NCBI GenBank assembly: GCA_030263805.2
Contig: CP136011.1
Location: 372,001-436,000 of the forward strand
Direction: 5' to 3'
Source of the DNA: Pseudomonas sp. FeN3W
Lineage (GTDB): Bacteria; Pseudomonadota; Gammaproteobacteria; Pseudomonadales; Pseudomonadaceae
DNA: 64,000 nucleotides
This document shows, in pieces, positions 15,621 to 24,992 of the stretch; position 1 is the first letter of the stretch; every line of letters begins with the position of its first letter. The position numbers and the translations under genes are program-made. Below the pieces are notes generated by a model. The model was given only the letters and a program-made list of their open reading frames with translations. It was not told where the DNA came from and searched no databases.

Positions 15621-18600
15621 ATGTATTGGAACGCGCTCTCTGGCTCAGCAATGTCGTTTGCCATTGCAAACCACCTGAAGGAACGTGAGGGATTCGTCCT
15701 TACCCGGCAGGAAAACGAGGCAGAAACTGTAGCAAGAGAAATGGCCTATTTCCGGCCTGACATGTCCAGCCGAATCGTCTATGTGCCCGATAGCGAAACG
15801 CTGCCATTTGATCTTGAGCGCCCATCAGCAAGCATCATGAGCCAGCGAGCTTTTGAGCTTTCACGCCTTGCGGGCGGTTCTATCCAGAAACCCATTATTG
15901 TGAGCTGCGTGCGCAACGCCATGCGTCTATTCGCCGGCTCAGATTTCTGGAAATCGCACCTGACATTCGAGCTCGGCGCCAAGATCAACGATGACATCGC
16001 GAGCGTATTTGAGTCATGGGGCTACTCGCCAGCTTTTCGCACAAAGTCTCCCGGCCAATATTCGATTCGCGGAAAAGTGATTGATGTCTACCCAATAGGC
16101 GGGATTCGTGAGCAGTCTCGCTTTTCTCATAGCGCACTTCGCATACGCCTAAACGATCAGCGCGAGATTAACCAGATCAAAAAGCTCGATGCGTTGACGC
16201 AAGAATCCTCTGGAAGCTTTAGTCGCTGTGTGGTTTACCCAAACCGCGATTACCCTATCGACAAGAGCATCATTGAGGGTTTCCGTCGCGGAAGCTACGA
16301 GCATCATGATGATCCACGCTCAACATCTGTTTATAAGGAGGTCAGCCAGGGTAGCGATCATCCCGAGCTCGCCTGGTGGGTTTCTGATAGCGCCGTGGGC
16401 TCAATTAGCCTGCTGGATATGGTTGAAAAACCCTCATTCGTTATCCTGCCTGGAGCGCGTGAAGCCTGCGAGGAATTCAATCAGCTCGTCAGCACCCGCC
16501 ATCAAGAGGTTCTTGCTGATGTGACACGCATTGTCCCAGCCATTGAAAAGGCTTTTTTGCCTTGCTCAACGTTACTGCAACGGATCTCAAAAGCAGCCAC
16601 TGTTGAAATTTCAGACAAGCCAGAGCCGGGCGCTGTTAATTTCGGCTACACCGAAAGCGGTATGCGACGCATGGCATCGTTGCAGGAATCGCTGAAAGCC
16701 CTGCAAGCGCTCATCAAGTCTCACGGTGACACGCTTTTTGTAATCAAAAGCCAGGTCAGGGAAAAGCACATGCGCGTGATGGCCAACATGCTTGGCTACC
16801 GGGCGACCCTTGTCGAAGGTTTTGATGATTTCCTTGAGCAATCGAGAACGCCTTCTGACGTCAATCGGATCTATATCAGCATGGGTGATTTGGCGCATGG
16901 GCATGCCAGCGAAAAAAACAATTATCGCCTTATCACTGAGAGAGAGATTTTCGGAAGCGTCATTGAAACCAGCCTTGAAAACGAGCTGAATGAACATCAG
17001 CGACGCATCATCCTTCAGGGGCTGCATGAAATTGAGCCTGGGGAGCCGCTAGTCCACGCCTTGAATGGGGTTGGGCGTTTCGCGGGCTTTGAGCGTATTA
17101 ACATGCAAGGCCTTCACGGCACTGAAGAAGATGTTGTTCGCGTCGCCTATGCTGACAACGCGATGGCTTTTGTGCGAATCAGGGATCTTGATCTGGTTTC
17201 TCGCTATTCAGGCGGTTCTCCAGAAAAAGCCCCCTTATCAAAACTGAATGATCAGTCCTGGATGATGGGTATCCGTGAGGCTCAGCACAGCGCCTTTTCT
17301 GTCGCGGCTGACCTGGTTAAAATCAGAACCATCCGTGAAAATGCTGTCGGCATTTCTCTCAAGCCTGCGGATTCTCATTACGACCGATTCTGCGAGGTTT
17401 TCGTTTACGAAGAGACTCCAGATCAGCTGCGCGCTATTCAAGACATCATTGCAGACCTGACGTCAGGCAAGCCTATGGATAGGCTTGTATGCGGTGATGT
17501 AGGTTTCGGCAAGACTGAAGTTGCCATGCGTGCCGCGTTCCTGGCTGCACACCAGGGTTATCAGGTGGTTGTCCTGGCGCCCACTACCATCCTCGCAGAA
17601 CAGCACTTCAACAGCTTTGTTTCTCGATTTGAAGAAACCAGCATTAAGATCAAGCTGGCCAATCGAAATAGCCTTTCTCGTGGCGATCTTGATGAAATCA
17701 AGAGCGGAGATGCCTCTATTATTATTGGCACCCATCGATTGCTTCAGGGCGATATTGAGTTTAAAAGCCTTGGCCTGATTATTGTGGATGAGGAGCACCG
17801 CTTCGGCGTCAAGCAGAAGGAAATGCTGCGCAGCCTGCGCGGCAATCGGCACATGTTGACGCTGACGGCGACCCCTATCCCAAGAACGCTTGGTATGGCC
17901 ATCTCGGGTATCCGCGATCTTTCAATCATTGCGACCCCGCCAGCTAGACGCCTTTCGGTAAGAACACTGGTCAGGGAATTTACGGATTCATCGCTAAAAA
18001 TCGCGATGACACGGGAGCTCTCTCGAAACGGCCAGATTTTCTATCTGCATAATGTTATCGACACGATGGATCAGTGTGTAAAACGACTCCAGTCGCTGAT
18101 GCCTGATGCGCGTATTGGCATTCTGCACGGACGAATGAGTGAAGCCGAGATGACGAAAACAATGTTCGCCTTCAGGCGACATGAGTTCGACATCCTGGTG
18201 AGCACAACGGTCATTGAGATAGGCATCGATGTTCCGAATGCCAATACCCTGATTGTTGAAGATGCGGACAACCTTGGCCTTGCCCAATTGCATCAGTTGC
18301 GTGGCCGAGTTGGTCGTTCCTCTCGGCAGGCTTATGCCTACCTGCTGCACAAGCCAAAATCAAGCCAGACAGGCATGCTTCGCCTCAAGGCGATGGAGAA
18401 GGCATCCAATCTTGGCGAGGGCGTGATGATCGCGCGCCATGACATGGAAATCCGTGGAATCGGTGAAATCCTTGGCGAGGAACAGAGTGGCCATGTTCAC
18501 AACATCGGCTTCACTCTCTACATGAGACTGCTTGAGCAGGCCGTCAGAGCAATGGAGGATGGGAGCGCCTCCGCCGAGCGGGCGATCATGCTTAACAACG

Positions 18601-19004
18601 TCGAAATGCCAATTGAGGGCCGGATCCCTCATCAGTTCATAGCGGAAACCGGTGAGCGTCTTGCCTGGTATCAACGGCTGATGAGCAGTGAAAGTCGCGA
18701 TGAGCTGGACATGCATCTCTCTGAGCTTGAGGATCTCTATGGCTATTTGCCGGATGAGATTCATACACTCAAGGAATCTGTCTATAAGCACATTGCGCTT
18801 CGCAAGTGGGGAATTAGGCGCATCGAGCAAGATGGTGATGACGTGATCATTACCCTCCATGAGGATGCGCCCACTCAGACCAACATTATGCTTGGTATCA
18901 TGTTTCCGGGCCTTGCGCTCGCAGATAGAAAGCATCAATTGCTTCTTGAAAACGACAAGGTTGATCGGGTCATCGATACGCTGGTAGCCAGGGCGACTAA
19001 ATAG
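15621..19004 (+). CDS. mfd: Transcription-repair coupling factor Mfd paralogue
   Basis: A 1127-residue protein, close to the usual 1150. Order of domains: UvrB-like N-terminus (FPSETLPFD-type segment, here VPDSETLPFDLERPS), CarD-like RNA-polymerase interaction domain in the middle (LNGVGRFAGFERI), then the RecG-like translocase with Walker A GDVGFGKTEVAMRAAF, DEEHRFGVKQKE, TATPIPRTLGMAISGIRDLS and the TRG region, and the C-terminal TRCF domain. It displaces stalled RNA polymerase and recruits UvrA. All helicase motifs look intact. The chromosome certainly has its own mfd; a full plasmid paralogue is unusual and may serve replication-transcription conflicts on the element. Confidence 0.95.
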   Translation: MYWNALSGSAMSFAIANHLKEREGFVLTRQENEAETVAREMAYFRPDMSSRIVYVPDSETLPFDLERPSASIMSQRAFELSRLAGGSIQKPIIVSCVRNAMRLFAGSDFWKSHLTFELGAKINDDIASVFESWGYSPAFRTKSPGQYSIRGKVIDVYPIGGIREQSRFSHSALRIRLNDQREINQIKKLDALTQESSGSFSRCVVYPNRDYPIDKSIIEGFRRGSYEHHDDPRSTSVYKEVSQGSDHPELAWWVSDSAVGSISLLDMVEKPSFVILPGAREACEEFNQLVSTRHQEVLADVTRIVPAIEKAFLPCSTLLQRISKAATVEISDKPEPGAVNFGYTESGMRRMASLQESLKALQALIKSHGDTLFVIKSQVREKHMRVMANMLGYRATLVEGFDDFLEQSRTPSDVNRIYISMGDLAHGHASEKNNYRLITEREIFGSVIETSLENELNEHQRRIILQGLHEIEPGEPLVHALNGVGRFAGFERINMQGLHGTEEDVVRVAYADNAMAFVRIRDLDLVSRYSGGSPEKAPLSKLNDQSWMMGIREAQHSAFSVAADLVKIRTIRENAVGISLKPADSHYDRFCEVFVYEETPDQLRAIQDIIADLTSGKPMDRLVCGDVGFGKTEVAMRAAFLAAHQGYQVVVLAPTTILAEQHFNSFVSRFEETSIKIKLANRNSLSRGDLDEIKSGDASIIIGTHRLLQGDIEFKSLGLIIVDEEHRFGVKQKEMLRSLRGNRHMLTLTATPIPRTLGMAISGIRDLSIIATPPARRLSVRTLVREFTDSSLKIAMTRELSRNGQIFYLHNVIDTMDQCVKRLQSLMPDARIGILHGRMSEAEMTKTMFAFRRHEFDILVSTTVIEIGIDVPNANTLIVEDADNLGLAQLHQLRGRVGRSSRQAYAYLLHKPKSSQTGMLRLKAMEKASNLGEGVMIARHDMEIRGIGEILGEEQSGHVHNIGFTLYMRLLEQAVRAMEDGSASAERAIMLNNVEMPIEGRIPHQFIAETGERLAWYQRLMSSESRDELDMHLSELEDLYGYLPDEIHTLKESVYKHIALRKWGIRRIEQDGDDVIITLHEDAPTQTNIMLGIMFPGLALADRKHQLLLENDKVDRVIDTLVARATK

Positions 19005-19105
19005 CAATGATCGACTAGCCTGCGTCCATTCGCATCAAACATCCAATTGAGCAACTAAGCGGCGCATCCTACGTTTCATGCGAAGCATGATGCGCTAGTC
19101 AGCCG

Positions 19106-19531
19106 CTATCCGAGCTTGCGAGGATCATCCTGGTTTTCGATGTACTTCAGCAGTGTTTCGATATTGGCTCTACCGCCAACACTGATGAGTGCATACGCAT
19201 GGTTCCAGAAGTATGGCTTCCAGTAAAAATGCGCCAGTTCAGCCGCAAACTCTTTGCGCATATGCCGAGCAGAGACTGATTTAAGGTTCTTAACCAGATC
19301 TGAGAGCTTTGATGTAGGTGTGGTTTCGAATAGCAGGTGCACGTGATCAGCTTCACCACCAAATTCAACCAGCTCGGCATCCCATTTGCGCAGAACGGAT
19401 ACGAAGATTTCCCTCATTCGCTCAAGCATTTCAGTGGATAGGCATTTGTGTCGTTACTTCATCGACAGCACGAGATGGTAATGCAGCCTGAAAGCGGCAT
19501 GGTTGCTCGTTTTTAGCCTTGAATAGTCCAT
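19106..19531 (-). pseudogene. tnpA: tnpA (Y1 HUH transposase), nonsense-mutated
   Basis: The full frame would start at ATG 19531 (MDYSRLKTSNHAAF...HYHLVLSMK) and give about 141 residues typical of IS200/IS605 TnpA. Codon 26 is TAA (minus strand, 19456-19454), where relatives have a tyrosine in the MKYRxK strand. The rest is intact: HUH motif in DHVHLLFE and the following helices. An internal start at 19429 could give a 107-residue fragment lacking the first beta strand, unlikely to be active. TnpA performs single-strand transposition at the hairpin ends. Confidence 0.8.
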
Positions 19532-19553
19532 GATATTCATGTACTATTCGACT

Positions 19554-20890
19554 ATGACGAAAGCCATTATACGCACTGACAAATGGCCGCTTCAAGCCAC
19601 CCCTCATCATCACGAGCTTTGCCAGCTCACAGTGAGTGAGTATCGCCGTTATTGTCGTGCGTTAAGCATCGTGATCATGGCGAATTGGGCGTCTTTGCAG
19701 AGGGCTCCAAGTTTTACGGCTGCGGTCGAGCGTTTGATGCACACGACTAACAAAAACCGGCAACCCAAACACCGCTACTTTGATCGTCAGTTTTACAAGT
19801 TTCCCTCGTACCTGCGCCGGGCAGCGATTGAATTCGTCAAAGGGCAGGTTTCGTCGTATATCAGTCGTTACGACGATTGGCTCGACGGCAAGCGAAAACA
19901 TTCGCACGCCAAGCCTCCAGTATTTAACCCGTTTCTGGCTGTTATCCGGCGCTGTATCGGGGCCAACTGTACAAACTCGATGCCCAGTTCAAAACGGCCT
20001 CGATCAAGCTCTGGGATGGTAAAGAGTGGCTGTGGCACCAGATCCCGATCAAGGCCACACGCCAGCGACATACCCTGGGTGATTTGAAGTCGCCTTCGCT
20101 GATCGTGGGTAAATCAATCCATCTCTCGGTGCCGGTGTCGTTGATACCGGTACGTCTGACCAACCGTCAACGGGTATTGGCGGTGGATATCGGCATCAAC
20201 ACCCTGGCAACGGCCAGCGTGGTGACTTCATCCGGCACTGTGACTGCGCGTGGATTTTTCCATCCCGCAGCCGACATAGACCGGCGTAACCAACGGGCGA
20301 ATACCATTCGCCAAAAAGCGCGTAAAACCGCTGTACTGAGTAAAGGGTTCTGCAAAGGTGATTACCGCAAGGCCCGGCATATTAACGAGCAGATCGCGCA
20401 GCTGACTTCCCGTCAGCTGGTCGACTTTGCCCGTAAACACCAGGCTGACACGATAGTGCTGGAGAATCTGAAAGGCTGGCGCCCGCAAGGCGGGAGCAAG
20501 CGTTCAGCGCTGAAGCAAAAGTTCCATCAATGGCTGCACCGCAGGCTCGCCAATCTGATCGAGATGAAGTTTGTCGAGATGGGCGGGAAAGTGGTGTATG
20601 TGTATGCCCGAGGCACCTCTTCCTGGGCGCATGATGGTTCCGGAAAACTCAAGCGCGACCCTAAACAGTATGAGCTGGCGACCTTCAGCACATGCAAAAC
20701 ATACAACTGTGACTTGAATGCCAGCTACAACATTGCGGCCCGTTATTGGGCCATGGTGTTAAAACTGACTCACCGAAAGGATGAGCAGGCTGCGAAAGGC
20801 CAAAGTTCCTGCGCAGCACCGAGAATACCGGTGACGCTCTCGACCCTTTGGGGAACGCAGAGCCGATGCACCGTATCATGCGCAGCATGA
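19554..20890 (+). pseudogene. tnpB: tnpB (RuvC nuclease, Cas12 ancestor), frameshifted
   Basis: Starts at ATG 19554 (MTKAIIRTDKW). The frame is lost near 19932-19934, just after FNP; the continuing sequence (SGCYPALYRGQLYKLDAQFK) is in a different frame and rejoins the second half. The C-terminal half retains the RuvC triad: Asp in AVDIGINTLATA, Glu in VLENLKGW and Asp in CDLNASYNIA. The zinc-finger between the last two is reduced (STCKTYNC). TnpB is an RNA-guided nuclease whose guide RNA comes from the 3' end and right end of the IS. The frameshift should inactivate it. Confidence 0.8.
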
Positions 20891-20916
20891 TGCGTGGGAG
20901 TATTCACATGCCTGAG

Positions 20917-21414
20917 TTAAAAGCTCAGGCCCCTCGATCTCGATGCAATCGTCGGCTTCCAGAATGGGTGCTGACTGTCTCTGGCGGCAAACTGAGCAAG
21001 CAGATAGGCTGCATACGGCTGCTCAAGGCAGAATCGCTCAAGCCTTGCCTTCATCTTGATTACAGCCTCCCAATACTCCGATGTCTTGTAAACATTGGCG
21101 CTTGGCAGGGTAAAGCCCTCTGGGATATCAAGCGTCGCAATGTCTGTTCTGATCTTGAAGCTTCTGACTATCAGTCCCTGATAGGAAAACACGCCTTCGA
21201 GCTCAAGCTTGATGTCTTCAATCGGCATGTGATATCCAATCGCGTCTATCCTGAGATCGCCCGTGGAGGCCTTAACACCTGGCGGAAAGCCTAGTGGTTT
21301 GTGAGCTCTGAGCATCCAATCCGCCAATGCCAGGTAGAAATTTCGCGTATGAAGCTGAGCCCTGACCTGTCCTAGCCTATTAAGTTCCTCGACGGTATAG
21401 ATAAATGGCACCAT
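20917..21414 (-). CDS. Unknown 165-residue protein next to the IS
   Basis: ATG 21414 with GAGGAAAA upstream, divergent from the gene at 21480. Mixed alpha/beta, soluble (TVEELNRLGQVRAQLHTRNF at the start), no recognised domain. The stop (TAA at 20917-20919) lies inside a CTGAG-N7-CTCAG hairpin only a few bases from the presumed right end of the IS, so the original C-terminus may have been altered by the insertion. Confidence 0.6.
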   Translation of the reverse strand: MVPFIYTVEELNRLGQVRAQLHTRNFYLALADWMLRAHKPLGFPPGVKASTGDLRIDAIGYHMPIEDIKLELEGVFSYQGLIVRSFKIRTDIATLDIPEGFTLPSANVYKTSEYWEAVIKMKARLERFCLEQPYAAYLLAQFAARDSQHPFWKPTIASRSRGLSF

Positions 21415-21429
21415 TTGTCATTTTCCTCA

Positions 21430-21458
21430 TTGACAGTGGGGATTAATCCGGCTATAAA
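21430..21458 (+). promoter_or_regulatory. Near-consensus sigma-70 promoter
   Basis: TTGACA (21430-21435), 17-base spacer, TATAAA (21453-21458), followed by GGAGG and ATG at 21480. Confidence 0.75.
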
Positions 21459-21479
21459 TGCTCACCACACGGAGGACAC

Positions 21480-22019
21480 ATGAAAAGCTATCAATACACT
21501 GACCCAAAGTACCGGTTCTCTTCAACAGTCGAAATTGGCAAGTATTTGGTTACGGTAGAAATTGATGACCTTCCAAAAGCCAGCTTTTGTTACTTCAATT
21601 TGAAAGACTTTATTCATAGTAACCCAGAAGCAATCTCTGTGCTGCTCGAATTTCACAAACACGAGCCTTGGCACGTCTGCCTTTCAGATGAGCAGACAAT
21701 TGCCATGATTCGGGATGTCATGAAAATCCGTGGTTACCATTCCCTCTCCGATATTGTTGAAAATCACCTAGAGCGATTCAAGAGTGCTCGCAACCTTCGC
21801 GACTACTGGCGCACAACCCTGATTCCAGAGCTTATGCATCATGTTCGAGACCATGGCATTGCCGAAGATGAAAGTCTTCAAGTCATGCTTGCCTGGTGCA
21901 ATCCAGCGGTTGCCAGTCAGCGCCTACATCCAAGGGCCATCCAATTCATTGAAAGTCATTGGCCAAAAATCGTTGATATGCATAAAGCAAATTTAACTGG
22001 ATTTGAAAAGCTAGCCTGA
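21480..22019 (+). CDS. Unknown 179-residue protein
   Basis: Strong promoter and ribosome site (ACGGAGGACAC). Soluble, N-terminal beta-rich half, C-terminal helical half with several His residues (ELMHHVRDHG). No family recognised. A motif-type promoter separates it from the prepilin peptidase gene downstream. Confidence 0.7.
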   Translation: MKSYQYTDPKYRFSSTVEIGKYLVTVEIDDLPKASFCYFNLKDFIHSNPEAISVLLEFHKHEPWHVCLSDEQTIAMIRDVMKIRGYHSLSDIVENHLERFKSARNLRDYWRTTLIPELMHHVRDHGIAEDESLQVMLAWCNPAVASQRLHPRAIQFIESHWPKIVDMHKANLTGFEKLA

Positions 22020-22022
22020 ATG

Positions 22023-22042
22023 TGTCAATATCCATTTATCAC
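22023..22042 (+). promoter_or_regulatory. Copy of recurrent motif TGTCAATA-N4-TWWTAYAG
   Basis: TGTCAATA-TCCA-TTTATCAC ending 23 bases before the prepilin peptidase ATG at 22066, the same geometry as at 13356 and 6564. Confidence 0.45.
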
Positions 22043-22065
22043 TTGATGGTTTATGGATATTGATT

Positions 22066-22956
22066 ATGTTCTTATTCGAATGGCCGCTTTATGAGTCACT
22101 AAATCCCGCCTTTTTGGCGGTTTTCGCGTTTATTGGAGCCTTGTTCGGCAGTTTCTTTAACGTTCTCTCCCAGCGGTGGGGCAACACCCAGCTAAGGGCA
22201 AACGATGAACAAAGTGCTCTATGGCTTAAGTTGCGAGGTGTCGATGCGTCAATCAAAGACCAGCCCTGCAAACCACTGATGGGGGGTCGTTCTAGCTGCC
22301 CACACTGCAAGGCCCCCATCCCTCTATATCGCAATATTCCACTGGTGAGCTGGCTGCTCCAGAGGGGTAAGACAAACTGCTGCAAACAAAGCATTTCAAT
22401 ACGGTATCTTGCCTTTGAGGTTGTTGGGGCTGCGCTGTTCACTGCGGTTGCCTGGCTAATTTCTCCGTCTATGTATGCACTAACCATAAGCATCATGCTC
22501 ATGATTTTGGTGCTAATTTCTGTGGTGGATCTGCATGACGGCTTCATCCCCGATTCTCTTCTTATGATTTCAGCGGGGATTGGTCTTGCACTTACGACCC
22601 ATGAAAATCACTGGATAACGCCAGCGGTCAGCATTGAGTATCTTGTCCTGACCAGTCTTTGCGTGATTCTTTTCTTCACATTGCTTTCTAAGCTTGTGGG
22701 CAGGGGCGTTATCGGTGGAGCTGATCAATATTTACTCGGTATTTCGGCATCAATCCAGGGCCCTGTATTCTTTATGACATTGCCTGTTTTGCTTGTTGGA
22801 CTGATCATTAGCGCGATGCTAATCAGGTCTGGCTGGGTCAAGCGAGGTTTTTTTACGCGTCTTATTGACGCCGAAAAGAGCGTACCCGCTGGGCCTGCCA
22901 TCTCCATTTCCATCATTGTGGGGGTTTTCATTCATCTGAGCGGGATCGCAGTATGA
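22066..22956 (+). CDS. pilD: Type IV prepilin peptidase (A24 family)
   Basis: A 296-residue inner-membrane aspartic protease. It shows the N-terminal GSFFNVLSQRW segment, the cytoplasmic zinc-type loop (SCPHCKAPIPLYRNIPLVSW ... CC), and two catalytic aspartates in VVDLHDGFIPD and GGADQYLLG (the latter replaces the usual GxGD with GGAD). About eight membrane segments. It cleaves prepilin leaders and may N-methylate the new end. It probably serves the thin-pilus genes at 56-64 kb, although the pilin-like proteins there show no normal leader. ATG 22066 is preferred to TTG 22060. Confidence 0.9.
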   Translation: MFLFEWPLYESLNPAFLAVFAFIGALFGSFFNVLSQRWGNTQLRANDEQSALWLKLRGVDASIKDQPCKPLMGGRSSCPHCKAPIPLYRNIPLVSWLLQRGKTNCCKQSISIRYLAFEVVGAALFTAVAWLISPSMYALTISIMLMILVLISVVDLHDGFIPDSLLMISAGIGLALTTHENHWITPAVSIEYLVLTSLCVILFFTLLSKLVGRGVIGGADQYLLGISASIQGPVFFMTLPVLLVGLIISAMLIRSGWVKRGFFTRLIDAEKSVPAGPAISISIIVGVFIHLSGIAV

Positions 22957-23333
22957 GGCAGGATCTTGCAGAGATCGGGCGCACAATGCCGTTCGCATCC
23001 CCCACGGCGCAGGCCGTTGAAGATGGCTACATTGCAATGGTAAGTATAAATGTGGCTGCTTTTAAGGCTCATCAGAAAGAAATTCTTTGCAAATGCCTAA
23101 CTGGTTGGGTGGGTGCTGGCGAACAATTATTTTTTAGTCCCGTGTGTGACAACAGGGAAGATGCAATAGTGTTTGATACCGAAAGCGAAGCCCTTGAACA
23201 TGCAAAAATTCGCGCAAGCTCCCTTCCGAGGCAATTCTCATACGGTGCCTATGCAGAATATGGCATCGCAGTACCCATCGAGCAATCGCCGCAAATTTTC
23301 TTTACACCAAGAAAAAAGTTGAATCGTCAATAG
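22953..23333 (+). CDS. Unknown 126-residue protein coupled to pilD
   Basis: Overlaps the pilD stop by 4 nt (ATGA), so it is co-translated. Soluble, beta-rich, with Cys pairs (ILCKCLTGW, SPVCDN) and no signal peptide. The pattern VAVPIEQSPQ at the C-terminal side and the spacing of strands do not match a family I know. Confidence 0.6.
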   Translation: MRQDLAEIGRTMPFASPTAQAVEDGYIAMVSINVAAFKAHQKEILCKCLTGWVGAGEQLFFSPVCDNREDAIVFDTESEALEHAKIRASSLPRQFSYGAYAEYGIAVPIEQSPQIFFTPRKKLNRQ

Positions 23334-23368
23334 AAGTTATTAATAATATAGAAAATGAGGGTTATACC

Positions 23369-23746
23369 ATGAAGAAAATAATTGCGGCATTTATGCTCAT
23401 GATGGCATTCGTCATGCCTGCCTACGCAGATGGCATGTCTTGCTTTGAAACACCTGCCAACGACGCAATATTCAATGATCGAACCGGCTACAACAAGCAG
23501 CAGCAGCGAGAGGTTGCGTACGGTCAGCTTGAGAACCCTGTGATGGAGCTCATGATGTGCGCCGTCTCTAATCTTCAGGGCGGTATTAGTCTGGATATTT
23601 TGAAAAGCAACTGCAAGTGCAAGGAGCGAGTTAAGGAAATTTGCCACTTCTCGATCAAGAAGGGAAAAATTCGCTACAAGCCCCAGCAGGGCGCCGAGCT
23701 CGCCTGGTGCATGGTCTTCCCTCTCAACATGTGGACAAAAAAATAA
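23369..23746 (+). CDS. Small exported cysteine-containing protein
   Basis: A 125-residue precursor. The signal peptide MKKIIAAFMLMMAFVMPAYA ends in an AYA cleavage site. The mature part (about 105 residues) has six cysteines (including CKC), likely disulfide-bonded in the periplasm. GAGGGTT is the ribosome site. A terminator follows directly. Position after pilD suggests an envelope role linked to conjugation or pili, but there is no domain evidence. Confidence 0.7.
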   Translation: MKKIIAAFMLMMAFVMPAYADGMSCFETPANDAIFNDRTGYNKQQQREVAYGQLENPVMELMMCAVSNLQGGISLDILKSNCKCKERVKEICHFSIKKGKIRYKPQQGAELAWCMVFPLNMWTKK

Positions 23747-23760
23747 TCCACCCAAAAGTA

Positions 23761-23790
23761 AAAAGCACATGCCTGGCATGTGCTTTTTTT
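23761..23790. terminator. Intrinsic terminator
   Basis: AGCACATGCC-T-GGCATGTGCT with flanking A and T runs between convergent genes ending at 23746 and 23803; works in both directions. Confidence 0.85.
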
Positions 23791-23802
23791 GTTTCTGCGG
23801 GC

Positions 23803-24483
23803 TTACTGACCCGTTAGCTGCTTATAGCGATCCGAAAGCCTTACATACAGATCGTCCATCGTTTCTTCCGGCGTCCACTCCGCCATCAATTCTGTAAGAT
23901 GGATATTGTCTTCTTTCCCGGCCCACACCTTGATATATGTACCCTTCTTATCCCCATTATGCTGACGGAAAAGGTTGAGCACATTTTTGCCGGCGTACTG
24001 GTGATACAGATCCATGAAGGTCATTTCGGAATCAGCCAGCACGGAGCGGTAGAGCGACCAGCAAATGCGTCGTGAAACCGCCAGCCCAATCATGAGCTCT
24101 ACTTTATCAAGCAGACTCATTTCAGAAAGCACATAGGGCTTTCCATCAAACTGGACTTGCATCTCATCCTTTACCCACTCGTCACGCAGAACCTGGGCGG
24201 CATTGCCCTGATAGTGGCGTGCAACCTCGGAGAGATAGAAATGGATGATATCAACCAGTTCAAGCTGCATCTGGCCAAGATCTTTGCTCTGCAACTTCCA
24301 CCACTTGTAGCCATGGTGATCGATCATCTCACCGCCTTCGACAACCGCAGCGCGCAGGTAAGGATAGCGCTCAGTGCGCCAATCTGGCGCAAACACATCG
24401 TTTAACGCTTCCTGATACTTCAGCATAGTTAGCAGTTTCGATGTGATGTGTTCACTTGCAAATTCCATTAAGGATTCTCTCAT
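23803..24483 (-). CDS. Dimeric dUTPase-like pyrophosphatase
   Basis: A 226-residue all-alpha NTP pyrophosphohydrolase. The metal-binding core reads VEGGEMIDHHGYKWWK followed by LELVDIIHFYLSE, the ExxE...ExxD pattern of type 2 (dimeric) dUTPases, including the characteristic YKWWK. It hydrolyses dUTP to dUMP, preventing uracil in DNA and feeding dTMP synthesis; the plasmid also encodes Tmk. The start ATG overlaps the stop of the upstream gene (ATGA at 24480-24483); a second in-frame ATG is at 24468. Confidence 0.8.
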   Translation of the reverse strand: MRESLMEFASEHITSKLLTMLKYQEALNDVFAPDWRTERYPYLRAAVVEGGEMIDHHGYKWWKLQSKDLGQMQLELVDIIHFYLSEVARHYQGNAAQVLRDEWVKDEMQVQFDGKPYVLSEMSLLDKVELMIGLAVSRRICWSLYRSVLADSEMTFMDLYHQYAGKNVLNLFRQHNGDKKGTYIKVWAGKEDNIHLTELMAEWTPEETMDDLYVRLSDRYKQLTGQ

Positions 24484-24869
24484 TGTGGTTGGTAAAGGTT
24501 GCGAATTTCTTCAATCTTGCGCTCAACGTTCTCATTGAGTGGAAGTTCTGGGCTAACCACCTTCAATGCCCTGATTACGTCAGCATTGGTAAGAATGTAG
24601 GCGTGAAAGGGAGCGTATCCTTTCTCCAGGTAGAGCCTGAATATTTCAGGCACTCCCTCCAGTCTTGGCAGCAGACTGACTAAAACCTCAGGGTTTTTGG
24701 CGTCAGCGAAACTAAGCTCGCGCTTTTCATTGGTCAGCGGGTCGACAACGAATACCGGCCTAACGCTCTGTGCTTCGACAGTTTCCTGTGCCGACCGAGC
24801 GCCCGTGTCTTGGGCCATTGCGACGCCAGAGGCCAGCATCAGTGCTAGCGCAAGTGTGGTGATCTTCAT
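24480..24869 (-). CDS. Small exported protein
   Basis: A 129-residue precursor with the signal peptide MKITTLALALMLASGVAMA, cut after AMA. The mature domain has strands (RPVFVVDPLTNEKRELS) then helices (VLVSLLPRLEGVPEIFRLYL), Pro and Glu rich, no cysteine. The layout (a short N-terminal extension followed by a region with the pattern LTNADVIRALKVVSPELPL) resembles integrating-element periplasmic proteins of the TIGR03757 kind only loosely. Coupled to the dUTPase gene by a 4-nt overlap. ATG 24869 follows GGAGATAGG. Confidence 0.65.
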   Translation of the reverse strand: MKITTLALALMLASGVAMAQDTGARSAQETVEAQSVRPVFVVDPLTNEKRELSFADAKNPEVLVSLLPRLEGVPEIFRLYLEKGYAPFHAYILTNADVIRALKVVSPELPLNENVERKIEEIRNLYQPQ

Positions 24870-24898
24870 GCCTATCTCCAATAGATCTGATGAAGAAA

Positions 24899-24969
24899 GG
24901 ATAAGCCACTGGCTCAACGCTGTCAATTTCCTCTATTCATTTTACATAGTCTGACTTTCGCAGTATGAT
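24899..24969. promoter_or_regulatory. Back-to-back promoters for the exported protein and secA
   Basis: Minus strand: TTGACA (24926-24921), 16 bases, TTATCC (24904-24899). Plus strand: TTTACA (24941-24946), 17 bases, TATGAT (24964-24969). Both match sigma-70 spacing. Confidence 0.5.
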
Positions 24970-24992
24970 TGAGCCCTTCACAGGAGTTGGTT

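Larger units (their letters stand above)
19070..20912 (+). mobile_element. Degenerate IS200/IS605-family insertion sequence
   Basis: Bounded by matching subterminal hairpins: TCATGC-GAA-GCATGA at 19076-19090 on the left and ATCATGC-GCA-GCATGAT at 20875-20891 on the right, both followed by TGCG. Inside are divergent tnpA (minus) and tnpB (plus). The exact ends cannot be fixed because the family makes no target duplication. Both genes are broken, so the element should be immobile unless helped in trans. Confidence 0.8.

Noticed and set aside
18360..19007. 215-codon antisense ORF in mfd
   Set aside because: Lies fully antisense to conserved mfd coding sequence; no family signal.
19932..19934. 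Programmed frameshift in tnpB
   Set aside because: No slippery heptamer or downstream structure seen, and tnpA of the same IS carries a nonsense codon, so decay is more likely.
20848..21294. 148-codon plus-strand ORF opposite 20917-21414
   Set aside because: Shadow of the minus-strand gene; that gene has a better start and ribosome site.
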